A stretch of DNA of 64,000 nt from Phenylobacterium sp. (GCF_004297125.1 NZ_SCVD01000021.1:186001-250000); one strand, 5' to 3'. Numbered from the stretch's first letter, positions 18,961-28,173 are shown. Program-made: numbers and translations. The notes: a model not told the origin generated them from the sequence alone.

Positions 18961-20442
18961 ATGCCCCGATCCTCCCGTCTCCGCTTCGCCGGATCCGCGC
19001 TCGTCGCCAGCCTCCTGCTGACGGGGGTCGCGGAGGCCAAGGTCGCAGCCGGCGAACGCCGCGAACTGCTGGCCCTGGTCGACAAGGCCGGCCCGCACAT
19101 GGGCGAGGTGGCCCACCAGATCTGGGACTTCGCGGAGGTGGGCTACCAGGAGACGAAGAGCTCCGCCCTGCTGCAGGCCGAGCTCAAGGCCTCCGGATTC
19201 GACGTCGAAGCCGGCGTGGCCGGGATGCCCACCGCCTTCGTCGCGCGGTTCCGCAACGGCGACGGCCCGGTGATCGCGATCCTCGCCGAGTACGACGCCC
19301 TGCCGGGCCTGGCGCAGCGGGCGGAACCCCAGCGCGCCGTCATCGCCGGCCAGGAGGCGGGCCACGCCTGCGGTCACCACATTTTCGGCGCCGCCTCCGT
19401 CGCCGCGGCCCAGGCGGTAAAGGCCTGGATGCAGGCCAACAATGTGAAGGGCGAGATCCGCGTCTATGGCTCGCCGGCCGAGGAGGGCGGGTCGGGCAAG
19501 GTCTATCTGGTCCGCGCAGGCCTGTTCAAGGACGTCTCGGCGACCCTGCACTGGCATCCCTCCGACGCCAACGACGCGTCCCAGACGATCTCCCTGGCCA
19601 ATGTCAGCGGCAAGTTCCGGTTCACGGGCGTCTCGGCCCACGCTTCGGCCTCGCCGGAGAAGGGGCGCTCGGCGCTGGATGGGGTCGAGGTGATGAACGT
19701 GGCGGTGAACTACATGCGCGAGCACGTGCCCGACGGCACGCGCATCCACTACGTCACCACCGACGGCGGCCAGGCTCCAAACGTCGTGCCCGACAAGGCC
19801 GAGGTCTACTATTACGTCCGCCATACCGACCCGCTGGTCGTGCGCGACGTCATCGGCCGGATCCAGAAGGCGGCCGAGGGCGCGGCCATGGCCACCGAGA
19901 CCAAGGTCGCCTTCGAACAGACCGGCGGGGTCTACAACATGCTCCCCAACGACGCCCTTGGGCGGTTGATGGACGGCAACCTGCGCGAGGTTGGCGGCGT
20001 GAAGTGGGACGCCAAGGATACGGCCTTCGCCCAGGCGATGGCGCCTCAGCTGCCGTCCGGCAAGCGCACGCTCGCCAGCGCCGCCCAGGTGCAGCCCTAC
20101 CGGATCGGCGGTGGAGGCGGCGGCTCGACGGACGTGGCCGACGTGAGCTGGGTCACGCCCACGGCCGGCATGACTGCGGCCACCTGGGTCCCCGGCACCC
20201 CGGCCCACAGCTGGCAGGCCGTCGCGGCGGGCGGCACGGACATGGCGGTCAAGGGCGGGGTCGTGGCGGCCAAGACCCTCGCGCTCACCGCCGCCGACCT
20301 GCTGCGGGATCCCGCGATGATCGCGAAGGCCCAGGCGGAGCTCGTCGAGCGGCGCGGACCGGATTTCACCTACAAGGCCATGGTCGGTGACCGGCCCCCA
20401 CCCTTAGACTACCGCCGCAAGGCGGGGGAGGCCCGGCCGTGA
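18961..20442 (+). CDS. secreted M20-family amidohydrolase (AbgB-like)
   Basis: A 493-residue protein with a signal peptide (about residues 1-26). It has the M20D metal-site motifs: AEYDALPG, the C137-G-H139-H140 of GHACGHH, the catalytic Glu pair in SPAEEGGSGK, LHWHPSD, and a late glycine-rich loop (YRIGGGGGGSTDVADVS) followed by PGTPAHSWQ. The family (AbgB, AmhX-like) hydrolyses N-acyl or p-aminobenzoyl amino acid amides. It heads a tightly overlapped run: its stop overlaps the GTG of the FG-GAP gene. The divergent Lrp gene is a likely regulator. Confidence 0.92.
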   Translation: MPRSSRLRFAGSALVASLLLTGVAEAKVAAGERRELLALVDKAGPHMGEVAHQIWDFAEVGYQETKSSALLQAELKASGFDVEAGVAGMPTAFVARFRNGDGPVIAILAEYDALPGLAQRAEPQRAVIAGQEAGHACGHHIFGAASVAAAQAVKAWMQANNVKGEIRVYGSPAEEGGSGKVYLVRAGLFKDVSATLHWHPSDANDASQTISLANVSGKFRFTGVSAHASASPEKGRSALDGVEVMNVAVNYMREHVPDGTRIHYVTTDGGQAPNVVPDKAEVYYYVRHTDPLVVRDVIGRIQKAAEGAAMATETKVAFEQTGGVYNMLPNDALGRLMDGNLREVGGVKWDAKDTAFAQAMAPQLPSGKRTLASAAQVQPYRIGGGGGGSTDVADVSWVTPTAGMTAATWVPGTPAHSWQAVAAGGTDMAVKGGVVAAKTLALTAADLLRDPAMIAKAQAELVERRGPDFTYKAMVGDRPPPLDYRRKAGEARP

Positions 20443-21917
20443 GCGGACCCATCCGCTTCAGCGCGCTCGCCGCATCGGGCCTGTGGCTCGCGGCGTCAGC
20501 CCACGCCGCGCCGCTGCAGTTCGAACGGCTGCCGATCCCCGCCCTGGACAAGCCCGGCGCGCTCGCCAACGCCTGGGCCGACTACGATGGGGACGGCGAC
20601 CTCGACCTGGCCACTGGCTTCAAGGACGGCTCGGTGATCCTGCTGAGGAACGACGCGGGCAAGCTGACGCCCTCCGGCGTCCCGTTCGACGTCGGCGGCC
20701 GCGACGCCCGCGCCTTGGCGTGGGGCGACTACGATGCCGACGGCGACCCCGATCTCTACGTCGGCACGTCCGCCACGCCGCGCCATCTCAACCGGCTGTT
20801 CCGCAACGACCGCGGCGGCCGCTTCGCCGAGGTCGGGGCGGACCTGGGCGTGTCGCCGGCCGACGCCACGACCCGGCAGGCCTCGTGGATCGACATCGAC
20901 CGGGACGGTGACCTGGACCTGTTCGTGGCCCAGCGCGCGGCGCCCAACCAGCTGTTCCGCAACGAGGGCGGCAAGTTCCGGGAGGTCGCCGCCGAACTCG
21001 GCCTGGCCGACCCGCGCAAGAGCGTCGGCGCCTGCTTCTTCGACGCCGATCAGGACGGCGACCTGGACGTCTTCGTCGCCAACCAGGCCGGCGACCGGGA
21101 CGGGTTCTTCCGCAACGACAATGGCCGGTTCACGGACGTCGCCGAGACCCTGGGCCTCACGCCCCTGGAACGCCCGGCGGCGGATGGCTCGGTGGGCTGC
21201 GCGCCGGGCGACTACGACAATGACGGCGACTTCGACCTGTTCGTCGCCGCCTACGGCAAGAACCGGCTCTATCGCAATGACGGCGGGACCTTCGCCGAGG
21301 TGGCGGAGGCCGCGGGCATCGTCGGCGAGGACCACTATGTCGCCGGCGGCTGGGCCGATGTGGACCAGGACGGCTGGCTCGACCTCTATGTGACCACCTT
21401 CCGCACGCCGAACCCCAACCTGCGCGACCACCTCTACCGCAACCAGGCGGGCCGGTTCGTGGACGAACTGCCCGAGAGCCTCGCCGTGGTTCCCGCGGAC
21501 CATGGGGTGCAGTGGGCGGACCTCGACGGCGACGGCGACCTCGACCTGGCGCTGACCCACAACGACGACAAGGTCGGCGGTGGCCGTGTCTATCGCAACG
21601 ACAGTCCCGACGCCGCCCACCGCGGCGCGCTGAAGGTCCTCGCGCTCGACACCGGGGGACGGTCCGTCGTCCCAGGGGCGGAGGTGCGGGTGCGCGACGC
21701 GGCGGGGCGCCTGCTGGGCGCGCGGCTCGTCGACACCGGCGGCGGCTACGATTCCCAGAACGCCATGTCCGTCCACGTCCCGACCGGCGAGGCCCGGCGC
21801 CTCACCGTCGAGGTGACCTACCTCACCGCCCAGGGCCGCCGCGCCGTCACGGTCCGGAACGTCGATCCGTCCCGCCTGGCCGGCAAGGCGCTCCGCGTCC
21901 GCCAGCCCCGCCCGTGA
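20439..21917 (+). CDS. FG-GAP/VCBS repeat protein with ASPIC/UnbV-like C-terminus
   Basis: A 492-residue secreted protein (signal peptide to about residue 23) starting with GTG inside the preceding stop. It carries seven Ca-binding DxDxDG(D/W)xD loops, for example ADYDGDGDLD at 48-56 and six more spaced 45-70 residues apart, each followed by an (F/Y)RN turn, giving a seven-bladed propeller-like structure. The last about 90 residues (GAEVRVRDAAG, GGYDSQNAMSVHVPTGE) resemble the ASPIC/UnbV domain. Eukaryotic CRTAC1 has the same layout. The function is unknown, but placement between two hydrolases with four-base overlaps suggests a shared substrate or complex. Confidence 0.88.
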   Translation: MSGPIRFSALAASGLWLAASAHAAPLQFERLPIPALDKPGALANAWADYDGDGDLDLATGFKDGSVILLRNDAGKLTPSGVPFDVGGRDARALAWGDYDADGDPDLYVGTSATPRHLNRLFRNDRGGRFAEVGADLGVSPADATTRQASWIDIDRDGDLDLFVAQRAAPNQLFRNEGGKFREVAAELGLADPRKSVGACFFDADQDGDLDVFVANQAGDRDGFFRNDNGRFTDVAETLGLTPLERPAADGSVGCAPGDYDNDGDFDLFVAAYGKNRLYRNDGGTFAEVAEAAGIVGEDHYVAGGWADVDQDGWLDLYVTTFRTPNPNLRDHLYRNQAGRFVDELPESLAVVPADHGVQWADLDGDGDLDLALTHNDDKVGGGRVYRNDSPDAAHRGALKVLALDTGGRSVVPGAEVRVRDAAGRLLGARLVDTGGGYDSQNAMSVHVPTGEARRLTVEVTYLTAQGRRAVTVRNVDPSRLAGKALRVRQPRP

Positions 21918-23323
21918 ACCGCCTGTCCGCCCGGCTGGGCCTGCTCCTCGCGGCGGCCTGCGCGGCCGCCGCCGCGCCGGTCGACGCCCAGACCCCGCGC
22001 AACGACCGCGCGGCGGTGCTGCCCCGCGATGTGCTGACCACCGACGATCCCCAGCGGATCCCCAGGCGGCCGCCGCCAGGCGTCGGCAAGCAGCTGGTCC
22101 TGCGCGGCGGCCGCGTGTTCGACGCGGTGCGAGCCACCGCCTATCCCGCCAGCGTCGTCATCGAAGGCCGCGTCATCAAGGCGATCCTGCCCCCGGACCG
22201 GACGGACTGGGCGGCCGACGCGACCGTCGTCGACGTGGCCGGCAAGACGGTGATGCCGGGCCTGATCGACCTGCATGTGCACATGACCTATCCGGACCCC
22301 GACACGCCCCTCGACGAGCAGGCGACCGAGGGCTCGGGCGTGCTGCGCGGCGCGCGCAACCTCCGCTATTTCCTGGAATCCGGCTTCACCTCGGTGCGCG
22401 ATCTGGGTGGCGTGCTGAACGCCCCGTTCCAGCTCGCCCAGTGGAGCGCCGCCGGCCAGATCCCTGCGCCCCGGGTGTTCGCCGCCGGCCACATCATCAC
22501 CGGGACCGGCGGCCACGCCACCGAGCGGCCGGTCACACCTAACCACGGGCCCGCCTACCAGTGGGAGCGCGATGGCGCCGACGCTTGGCGCGGCGCGGTG
22601 CGCGCGGCCTTCAAGGAGGGCGCCAGCGTCATCAAGATCGCCAGCCACTTCACGCCGGAGGAGGTCGCCGCGGCGGTGGACGAGGCCCACACTCTGGGCC
22701 TGCCGGTCACCTGTGATTGCGAGACGATCTACATCGAGCGCGCCGTGGCGGCCGGGGTCGACATGATCGAGCATCCGCTGCCCCGCACCGACGCCACGAT
22801 CGCCGCCATGGGCCGCAAGAAGATCGCGTCGGTCCCGACGCTGCAGGTCTACCAGAACGTCCTGGACACGGCCGGCGGGTTCTACGGCTCCACGTCGCGC
22901 CGCTTCAGCATGACCAGCCAGTCCAACTTCGACGTGTTCAAGAAGCTCAGGGCGGCCGGCGTCGTCATGGGGGTCGGCACCGACACCATCGGGCGGGTCA
23001 ACCAGATGACCCCGAACCCGTACATCGCGGAGCTGAAGTGGTTCGTGAAGGGCGGCTATACGCCGGCCCAGACGCTGATCGCGGCGACCCGCACCAATGC
23101 CGAACTGCTCGCCATGGGCGACAAGCTGGGCACGCTCGAGGCGGGGAAACTCGCAGACGTGATCGTGGTCGACGGCCGCCCGGACGAGACCCTTGAGGAC
23201 CTGGCGCGCATAGACCAGGTGATCAAGGACGGCCGCATCTGGGTGGCCAGGGGCCAGGTCGTCCTGCCGAGGCATGTCTCCGCGCCGCTCGCCAAGCCGT
23301 CTCCGCCCGTCGATGTGAACTGA
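21914..23323 (+). CDS. secreted amidohydrolase (COG1228 type)
   Basis: A 469-residue metal-dependent hydrolase with a signal peptide (residues 1-25, ending in DAQ). It begins at a GTG overlapping the previous stop codon. The barrel motifs are H121-x-H123 in LIDLHVHMTY, a further His in MIEHPLPRTDA, and the catalytic Asp357 in VGTDTIGR. It resembles the barrel of the 12477 gene but lacks the extra C-terminal beta domain. Relatives act on dipeptides, imidazolone-like rings and amides. It is the third gene of the M20/FG-GAP run, and the TonB receptor follows after 185 bases. Confidence 0.92.
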   Translation: MNRLSARLGLLLAAACAAAAAPVDAQTPRNDRAAVLPRDVLTTDDPQRIPRRPPPGVGKQLVLRGGRVFDAVRATAYPASVVIEGRVIKAILPPDRTDWAADATVVDVAGKTVMPGLIDLHVHMTYPDPDTPLDEQATEGSGVLRGARNLRYFLESGFTSVRDLGGVLNAPFQLAQWSAAGQIPAPRVFAAGHIITGTGGHATERPVTPNHGPAYQWERDGADAWRGAVRAAFKEGASVIKIASHFTPEEVAAAVDEAHTLGLPVTCDCETIYIERAVAAGVDMIEHPLPRTDATIAAMGRKKIASVPTLQVYQNVLDTAGGFYGSTSRRFSMTSQSNFDVFKKLRAAGVVMGVGTDTIGRVNQMTPNPYIAELKWFVKGGYTPAQTLIAATRTNAELLAMGDKLGTLEAGKLADVIVVDGRPDETLEDLARIDQVIKDGRIWVARGQVVLPRHVSAPLAKPSPPVDVN

Positions 23324-23331
23324 GCGAGGCG

Positions 23332-23366
23332 CCCGAGGCGCTCGGGTGAAAAATCTTCCGCGGAAG
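23332..23366. promoter_or_regulatory. hairpin and palindrome between amidohydrolase and TonB receptor
   Basis: Two short dyads lie together: CCCGAG-GCG-CTCGGG (23332-23346) and the perfect palindrome CTTCCGCGGAAG (23355-23366). The first is followed by A-rich rather than T-rich sequence, so it is at best a weak terminator. The second could be an operator for the receptor gene starting 143 bases downstream. Confidence 0.3.
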
Positions 23367-23508
23367 GTGCGTGTTTTCGCCCGCGGTTCGTCATCAGGAA
23401 GTGCGGGCGGGGCGTGTTCTGGATCCGGTCAGTTTCCAGGTGATCCCCCTCACAAAACCTACCGTCCGACGCGTCCCGTTCGCACACCTCAAAGGCCGAG
23501 CTCCAGAC

Positions 23509-25962
23509 ATGACCAAGCGATCCCTGTTCCTGTGTTCCAGCCTCGCGGGCCTCGTGCTCGCCTCGTCAGCCGCGGCGCAGGAGGGCGGCGCGGAGTCGGT
23601 GTCGGAGGTCGTGGTCACCGGCAGCCGGGGGCAGGCGCGAACGGTCGTATCGAGTCCCGCGCCCATCGACGTGATCAGCGGCGAACAGCTCGAGCGCCTC
23701 GGCGGCGCGGCGCCCTTGCGGGACGCCCTGACCCAGCTCATCCCGTCGTTCCAGGCCCAGACGGTCGGCTCCTCGTCCTGGGACAGCCTGGCGCGGCCCG
23801 CCGGCCTGCGGGGCCTGGGCGGCGTGCATGTGCTGGTCCTCGTGGATGGCAAGCGCCGCCACAACAGCTCGCTGCTCAACCTCAACACCGGCAACCTGTC
23901 CAACGGCGGCAACCCGGTCGATCTGGACCTGATCCCGTCCAGCGCGATTTCGCGCATCGAGGTGCTGCGCGACGGGGCCGCGGCGCAATATGGCTCGGAC
24001 GCCATCGCCGGCGTGATCAACGTGATCCTGCGCAAGGACCGCGACGGCGGACGGCTGAACGTGAACGCCGGTCAGCGCTTCTCGTACAACGGGGTCTCCG
24101 ATGGCGAGACGCTGCAGGCGGACCTCTTCCACGGCTTCGCGTTCGGGGAGGACGGCTTCGCGACCGTCGCGCTCGACGCCAAGACGCAGCACGACTCGCT
24201 GCGCGGCGTGGACCTCACGGGGCAGCTCTATTTTGCGCTGCCGGGCGGGGTGGCCGACCCGCGCGAAGCCACGGCGTACCGGTACCAGCTCTACCGTGGG
24301 GGCCTGCCGAAGACCAAGGCGGCGAACCTCTCGCTCAACGTCGGCCAGACCCTCGGGGGCGCGGAGGTCTACGGCTCGGGGACGCTCAGCTTCCGCGACG
24401 CTGTGGTGGGCCAGGGCTTTCGTCGCCCCAACAGCAACCAGAACCTGCTGCAGCTCTATCCGGACGGCTTCGCGCCGAACTACACGCTCGACGAGCTCGA
24501 CTTCCAGACCACCGCCGGCGCGCGCTGGGAAGCAGGCGGCTGGAACCTCGACCTCAGCACCACCTACGGCCGCAACCGGGTCGATCACGGCTCCAGCAAC
24601 ACCCTGAACGCCTCGCTCGGACCGACGAGCCCGACGGAGTTCCACACCTTCCGGTCCACCTTCGAGCAGTGGACGACCAACCTCGATCTCAATCGCGAAG
24701 TCGAGGTGTTCGGCGGACGGCCGCTGACCCTCGCCGCCGGGGCCGAGTACCGCTGGGAGCATTACGAGACGAAGGCCGGCGATCCGGCGGCCTACGCGGC
24801 GGGGAACTACGTCTACCCCGCCGGCTACGGCAACCTGGGCGGCCGCGCCGCCAGCGTCGGCGCCCAGGGCGCCGTGATCCTGACCCCCGCCGACGAGGCG
24901 GACGTCTCGCGCGCCAACTACGCGGCCTACGTCGACCTCAGCCTGGACGTCACCGATAGGTTCCTGGTCGCCGCCGCCGGCCGCTACGAAGACTACGATG
25001 ACGCCGCCGGCGACGTGCTGAGCGGCAAGCTGTCGGCCCGCTACGAGTTCAACGACGCGGTGGCCTTGCGCGCCACCGTCAGCAACGGTTTCCGCGCGCC
25101 TTCGCTGTCGCAGTCGGGCTACGCCCAGACGGCCAACCAGGCCAACATCATCAACGGCGTCTTCACCTTCGTGGAATCGAAGACCGTGCGGCCGGATTCC
25201 CCGGTCGGCCAGGCGCTGGGCGCCCAGCCGCTGAAGCCGGAGAAATCCACCAACTACAGCGTCGGCCTAGCGCTCACCCCGTTCACGGGCTTCAGCGCCA
25301 CGGTGGACGCCTATCGGATCGAGCTGCGCGACCGCATCGCGCTCACCGGCCTGCTGTCCGGGACCGGGGTCGCCGCGGTGTTGGCCCGCAACGGGTTCCC
25401 GACCAACCTCTCGGTGCGCTACTTCGCCAACGCCATCGACACCAACACCAAGGGCGTCGACGTGGTCGCGTCCTATGCCCATGAGATCGGTGACCTGGGC
25501 CGGCTGCGCTACACGCTGGGCTTCAACTGGAACAAGACCACCATCGCCGGCATCGCGCCCAATCCGCCCGAGCTCGCCGGCCTGGGCCTGACCCTGTTCG
25601 ACCGCCAGCAACAGGGCAGCGCCACGCGCTCGACCCCGCGCACCAAGCTGCTGCTGGGCGCGGAATGGACCTACGACCGCTGGCGCGTGAACCTGCGCGA
25701 GAGCCGCTACGGCAAGTTCGACAGCATCAACAACAACCCCGCCTTCGACCAGCACTACGGCGCGAAGTGGCTGACCGACCTCGAGGTCGGCTACGAGGTC
25801 AGCGATAGGATCTCGGTGGCCGTGGGCGCCAACAACATCTTCGACGTCTATCCCGACCGGAACACCGTCGCCGACACCAACGGCTTCGCGCCCTTCGGCG
25901 GCAACTCCCCGTTCGGGGTGTACGGCGGGTACTACTACGGCCGCCTGACGGTGAACTTCTGA
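23509..25962 (+). CDS. TonB-dependent outer-membrane receptor
   Basis: An 817-residue receptor starting at MTKRSLFLCSS with a signal peptide ending near AAAQ at residue 24. A TonB-box-like SEVVVTGSR lies at 32-40. The plug domain follows (PIDVISGEQLERLGG, VLVLVDGKRRHNSS, IPSSAISRIEVLRDGAAAQYGSDAIAGVINVI), then a 22-strand-type barrel ending in Phe (GRLTVNF). It imports a substrate across the outer membrane using TonB energy. Its place behind M20, FG-GAP and amidohydrolase genes suggests a peptide or amide ligand. A longer in-frame start at 23371 lacks any signal-like sequence and was not chosen. Confidence 0.96.
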   Translation: MTKRSLFLCSSLAGLVLASSAAAQEGGAESVSEVVVTGSRGQARTVVSSPAPIDVISGEQLERLGGAAPLRDALTQLIPSFQAQTVGSSSWDSLARPAGLRGLGGVHVLVLVDGKRRHNSSLLNLNTGNLSNGGNPVDLDLIPSSAISRIEVLRDGAAAQYGSDAIAGVINVILRKDRDGGRLNVNAGQRFSYNGVSDGETLQADLFHGFAFGEDGFATVALDAKTQHDSLRGVDLTGQLYFALPGGVADPREATAYRYQLYRGGLPKTKAANLSLNVGQTLGGAEVYGSGTLSFRDAVVGQGFRRPNSNQNLLQLYPDGFAPNYTLDELDFQTTAGARWEAGGWNLDLSTTYGRNRVDHGSSNTLNASLGPTSPTEFHTFRSTFEQWTTNLDLNREVEVFGGRPLTLAAGAEYRWEHYETKAGDPAAYAAGNYVYPAGYGNLGGRAASVGAQGAVILTPADEADVSRANYAAYVDLSLDVTDRFLVAAAGRYEDYDDAAGDVLSGKLSARYEFNDAVALRATVSNGFRAPSLSQSGYAQTANQANIINGVFTFVESKTVRPDSPVGQALGAQPLKPEKSTNYSVGLALTPFTGFSATVDAYRIELRDRIALTGLLSGTGVAAVLARNGFPTNLSVRYFANAIDTNTKGVDVVASYAHEIGDLGRLRYTLGFNWNKTTIAGIAPNPPELAGLGLTLFDRQQQGSATRSTPRTKLLLGAEWTYDRWRVNLRESRYGKFDSINNNPAFDQHYGAKWLTDLEVGYEVSDRISVAVGANNIFDVYPDRNTVADTNGFAPFGGNSPFGVYGGYYYGRLTVNF

Positions 25963-25971
25963 TCCTTTGGT

Positions 25972-26907
25972 TCAGTCGCCCATGTGCGGGAGGTCGCAGG
26001 CCTCCCGCACATGGGCGACGACCTGGGCGTGGGTGGCGAACCAGCCGTTCATGGACCTGGCCATCCGGATGACCTCGTCGAGGATCCAGATCCGCGAGCG
26101 CGCGCCAATGATGTGCGGGTGCATGGTCAGTTGGAAGACCCCGCCCTCCTGGGCCGCGCCCTCGAGTTCGCGCCGGAAGATGTCCAGCACCGCCTCGGGC
26201 GGGGTGTAGGGGCGAAGGCCCGCGAAGCGGTTCATGCCGAAATAGACGGCGTCGTCGCGGATCCACTCGACCGGCAGCTCGACGACGCCCGTGGGCCGTC
26301 CGTCCATCTCCAGCTCGTAGCAGTCGTCGTCCGCCATCAGCGAGCTGTCGTAGGCCAGCCCCATCTCGCAGATGATCCGCAGGGTGTGCGGGCTGAAGTC
26401 CCAGGACGGCGTGCGGATCCCGGTTGGGCGCATCCCGCTGATCGCCTCCAGGGTCTCGGCGGCGCGGAGCATGAGGTCGCGCTCGGCGTCGTACGGGAGG
26501 GTCGAGTTGAGCTCATGGATCCAGCCGTGGATCCCGATCTCATGGCCCTCGGCCACGACCCGCCGCTGCTCGTCCGGATGCAGGAGGGCCGAGACCGCCG
26601 GCACGTAGAACGAGGCCGGCGTCTGATGCCGGGCCAGGATGTCCAGGATCCGCGGCGCGCCCCGGCGGGCGCCGAACTGGCCCCAGCTCTGCCGGCTGAT
26701 CGAGCCGCCGCCGTCCCGCAGGTCATTGGTCTCATGGTCGCTGTCGAACGAAAGCGCCACCGCGAACGGCGCCCCGCCCGGCCAGGCGCTAGGCGCCAGC
26801 CGACGGCCGGCGCGAACCCGGTCCACGAGACCCCGCCAATGGGCTTGCGGCCATTGCCACGGCTCCAGCCCCGCGGGCGTGTGCTCGGTCGGCACGCCTC
26901 CGTTCAC
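25972..26907 (-). CDS. polysaccharide deacetylase-family hydrolase (PgdA/cyclic-imidase-like)
   Basis: A cytoplasmic protein of about 311 residues without a signal peptide. The NodB-type fold is shown by ALSFDSDHET (Asp55, Asp57), EIGIHGWIH with His127 and His131, GIRTPSWDFS, and LTMHPHIIG near the end. The SFDxD variant and the lack of a signal resemble the Helicobacter PgdA/PuuE subgroup, some of which hydrolyse cyclic imides or allantoin rather than polysaccharide. The GTG at 26907 overlaps the iclR stop (GTGA). Just upstream in the same frame is an SDR-like tail (see findings). The last codons form a perfect 19-bp inverted repeat. Confidence 0.85.
   Translation of the reverse strand: MNGGVPTEHTPAGLEPWQWPQAHWRGLVDRVRAGRRLAPSAWPGGAPFAVALSFDSDHETNDLRDGGGSISRQSWGQFGARRGAPRILDILARHQTPASFYVPAVSALLHPDEQRRVVAEGHEIGIHGWIHELNSTLPYDAERDLMLRAAETLEAISGMRPTGIRTPSWDFSPHTLRIICEMGLAYDSSLMADDDCYELEMDGRPTGVVELPVEWIRDDAVYFGMNRFAGLRPYTPPEAVLDIFRRELEGAAQEGGVFQLTMHPHIIGARSRIWILDEVIRMARSMNGWFATHAQVVAHVREACDLPHMGD
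25975..26019. repeat. perfect 19-bp inverted repeat at the 3' end of the deacetylase gene
   Basis: The arm GTCGCCCATGTGCGGGAGG at 25975-25993 is the exact reverse complement of 26001-26019, with a seven-base loop. It lies inside the last 16 codons of the deacetylase and just after the stop of the convergent TonB receptor. It would fold into a very stable RNA hairpin from either strand. There is no T-run on either side, so it is not a classical intrinsic terminator. Confidence 0.85.
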
Positions 26908-27725
26908 CGAAAGGATCTCACCGGAGATGAACCCGGCCCGGCGTCGGCCTCCGCGGCGCCCCCGCGCACACGCAACTGCTGGCCCAGGTCGCCGGCGGCG
27001 GCCATCACCGCAGCGACCACCTGCTTGCGCTTCTCGTCGAACCGGTTGGTGACGCAACCCATGTTCAGGGCGCCGAGGACGTGGCCGTTCTCATCCAGCA
27101 CCGGCGCCGCCACCCCCGTGCCCCCGAGCGCGAATTCTTCCATGACGATGGCGTGGCCTTCCTCGTGGACCCGCGCCACGATGCGCAGCACTTCCTCGTC
27201 GTCGGTCACGGTGTGCCGGGTGACCGCCGGGAACGGGCCGTGGCCGATCAGGTCACGCCACTCCGCGCGCGGCCGACGCGAGACCAGGACCCGGCCGATG
27301 GCCGTGCAGTAGAGGGGGATCGGGCGGCTGACGTTGGCGCTGTAGCGAACCTCGACGTCGGCGACGACCTGGGTGATCACCTTGGCGTAGCCCGGCGTGT
27401 CGAAAACGCCGAAGGTCATCGACTCTCCCAGTTCCTGGCTCAGGCGCTCCATCACCGGCCGGGCCGCCGCGATCAGGCGGGCGTAGGGATCCGTGACCCA
27501 GCCGAACGCGCCCGCCCGGTACTGGTCGGTCAGCAGGTATCGGTCGCTCAGCGGGTCGCGGTAGGCGTAGCCGCGGTTCACCAGCGTCCGCAGCAGCATC
27601 AGGGTGCTGCTCTTCGGCGCGTTCAGCCGCGTGGTCGCTTCGCGCAGCAGGACGCCGTCTCCGCTCGCGGCGATCAACTCGACGAGGTCCAGGACCCGGG
27701 CGGCGGAAAGGACATTGTCGGTCAT
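26904..27725 (-). CDS. IclR family transcriptional regulator
   Basis: A 273-residue regulator with an N-terminal winged HTH (about 5-68, SAARVLDLVELIAASGDGV... KSSTLMLLRTL) and the C-terminal IclR ligand domain (about 85-250, including YCTAIGRVLVS and GGTGVAAPVLDENG). The last about 20 residues (RGGAAEADAGPGSSPVRSFR) are not IclR-like and may come from a recombination junction. It is coupled to the deacetylase by a four-base overlap and divergent from the TonB receptor at 28174. A CGTTC-N8-GAACG dyad just upstream of its start is a candidate autoregulatory operator. Confidence 0.93.
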   Translation of the reverse strand: MTDNVLSAARVLDLVELIAASGDGVLLREATTRLNAPKSSTLMLLRTLVNRGYAYRDPLSDRYLLTDQYRAGAFGWVTDPYARLIAAARPVMERLSQELGESMTFGVFDTPGYAKVITQVVADVEVRYSANVSRPIPLYCTAIGRVLVSRRPRAEWRDLIGHGPFPAVTRHTVTDDEEVLRIVARVHEEGHAIVMEEFALGGTGVAAPVLDENGHVLGALNMGCVTNRFDEKRKQVVAAVMAAAGDLGQQLRVRGGAAEADAGPGSSPVRSFR

Positions 27726-27737
27726 CTATATGAATGT

Positions 27738-27755
27738 CGTTCTCATGCTTGAACG
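27738..27755. promoter_or_regulatory. CGTTC-N8-GAACG dyad upstream of iclR
   Basis: CGTTC at 27738-27742 and GAACG at 27751-27755 are separated by eight bases. The dyad extends outward through ATGAAT (27730-27735) and ATTCAT (27759-27764). It is 13 bases upstream of the iclR ATG. The same CGTTC-N8-GAAC core occurs twice between lysR and the SDR gene at 34.1 kb. Confidence 0.5.
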
Positions 27756-27764
27756 CATATTCAT

Positions 27765-28173
27765 CCCCTGGCTGAGCTGACGTCAATCGCCGAACCGGCG
27801 TGTTTCGCGGGCAGGCCCGCGGGACCTTTCCAAGTATCCAAGGGAGCAATGCCGCCGAAGCGGATTTTAGTTGTGGAATTCATCAGGCGCCGGCGTCGGA
27901 CAATCATGGCGCCGCGAGGAGCGATCGCGACTGGATTGTCGCGGCACCTGCAAGTGCCGGAGTTTCGTCTCTATTGGAGGTTGTGCCCATGTGATACCGA
28001 AAGCGGCGTCGCTGCTGTCCCTGCGTCACATTGTGGGCGCCGTGGGACTGATCGATGAGCAATCGTTATTGAACGATCCACGAACAGTTGTTTGACGGGG
28101 GCGGGCGCCGCCGTCCACTATCCTCGTCGGCGGGCGCCAAGTGCGCCGGGGCCGGATGAGGGGAAAACAAGAT
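27765..28173. other. long iclR/TonB-receptor divergent spacer
   Basis: No gene is convincing in these bases. The stretch is AT-richer than its surroundings. It contains a small dyad AATCGTT-N3-GAACGAT-like element (ATCGTT 28062-28067, AACGAT 28072-28077) about 100 bases before the receptor start, and presumably the receptor promoter. Short open frames here lack ribosome binding sites. Confidence 0.45.
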
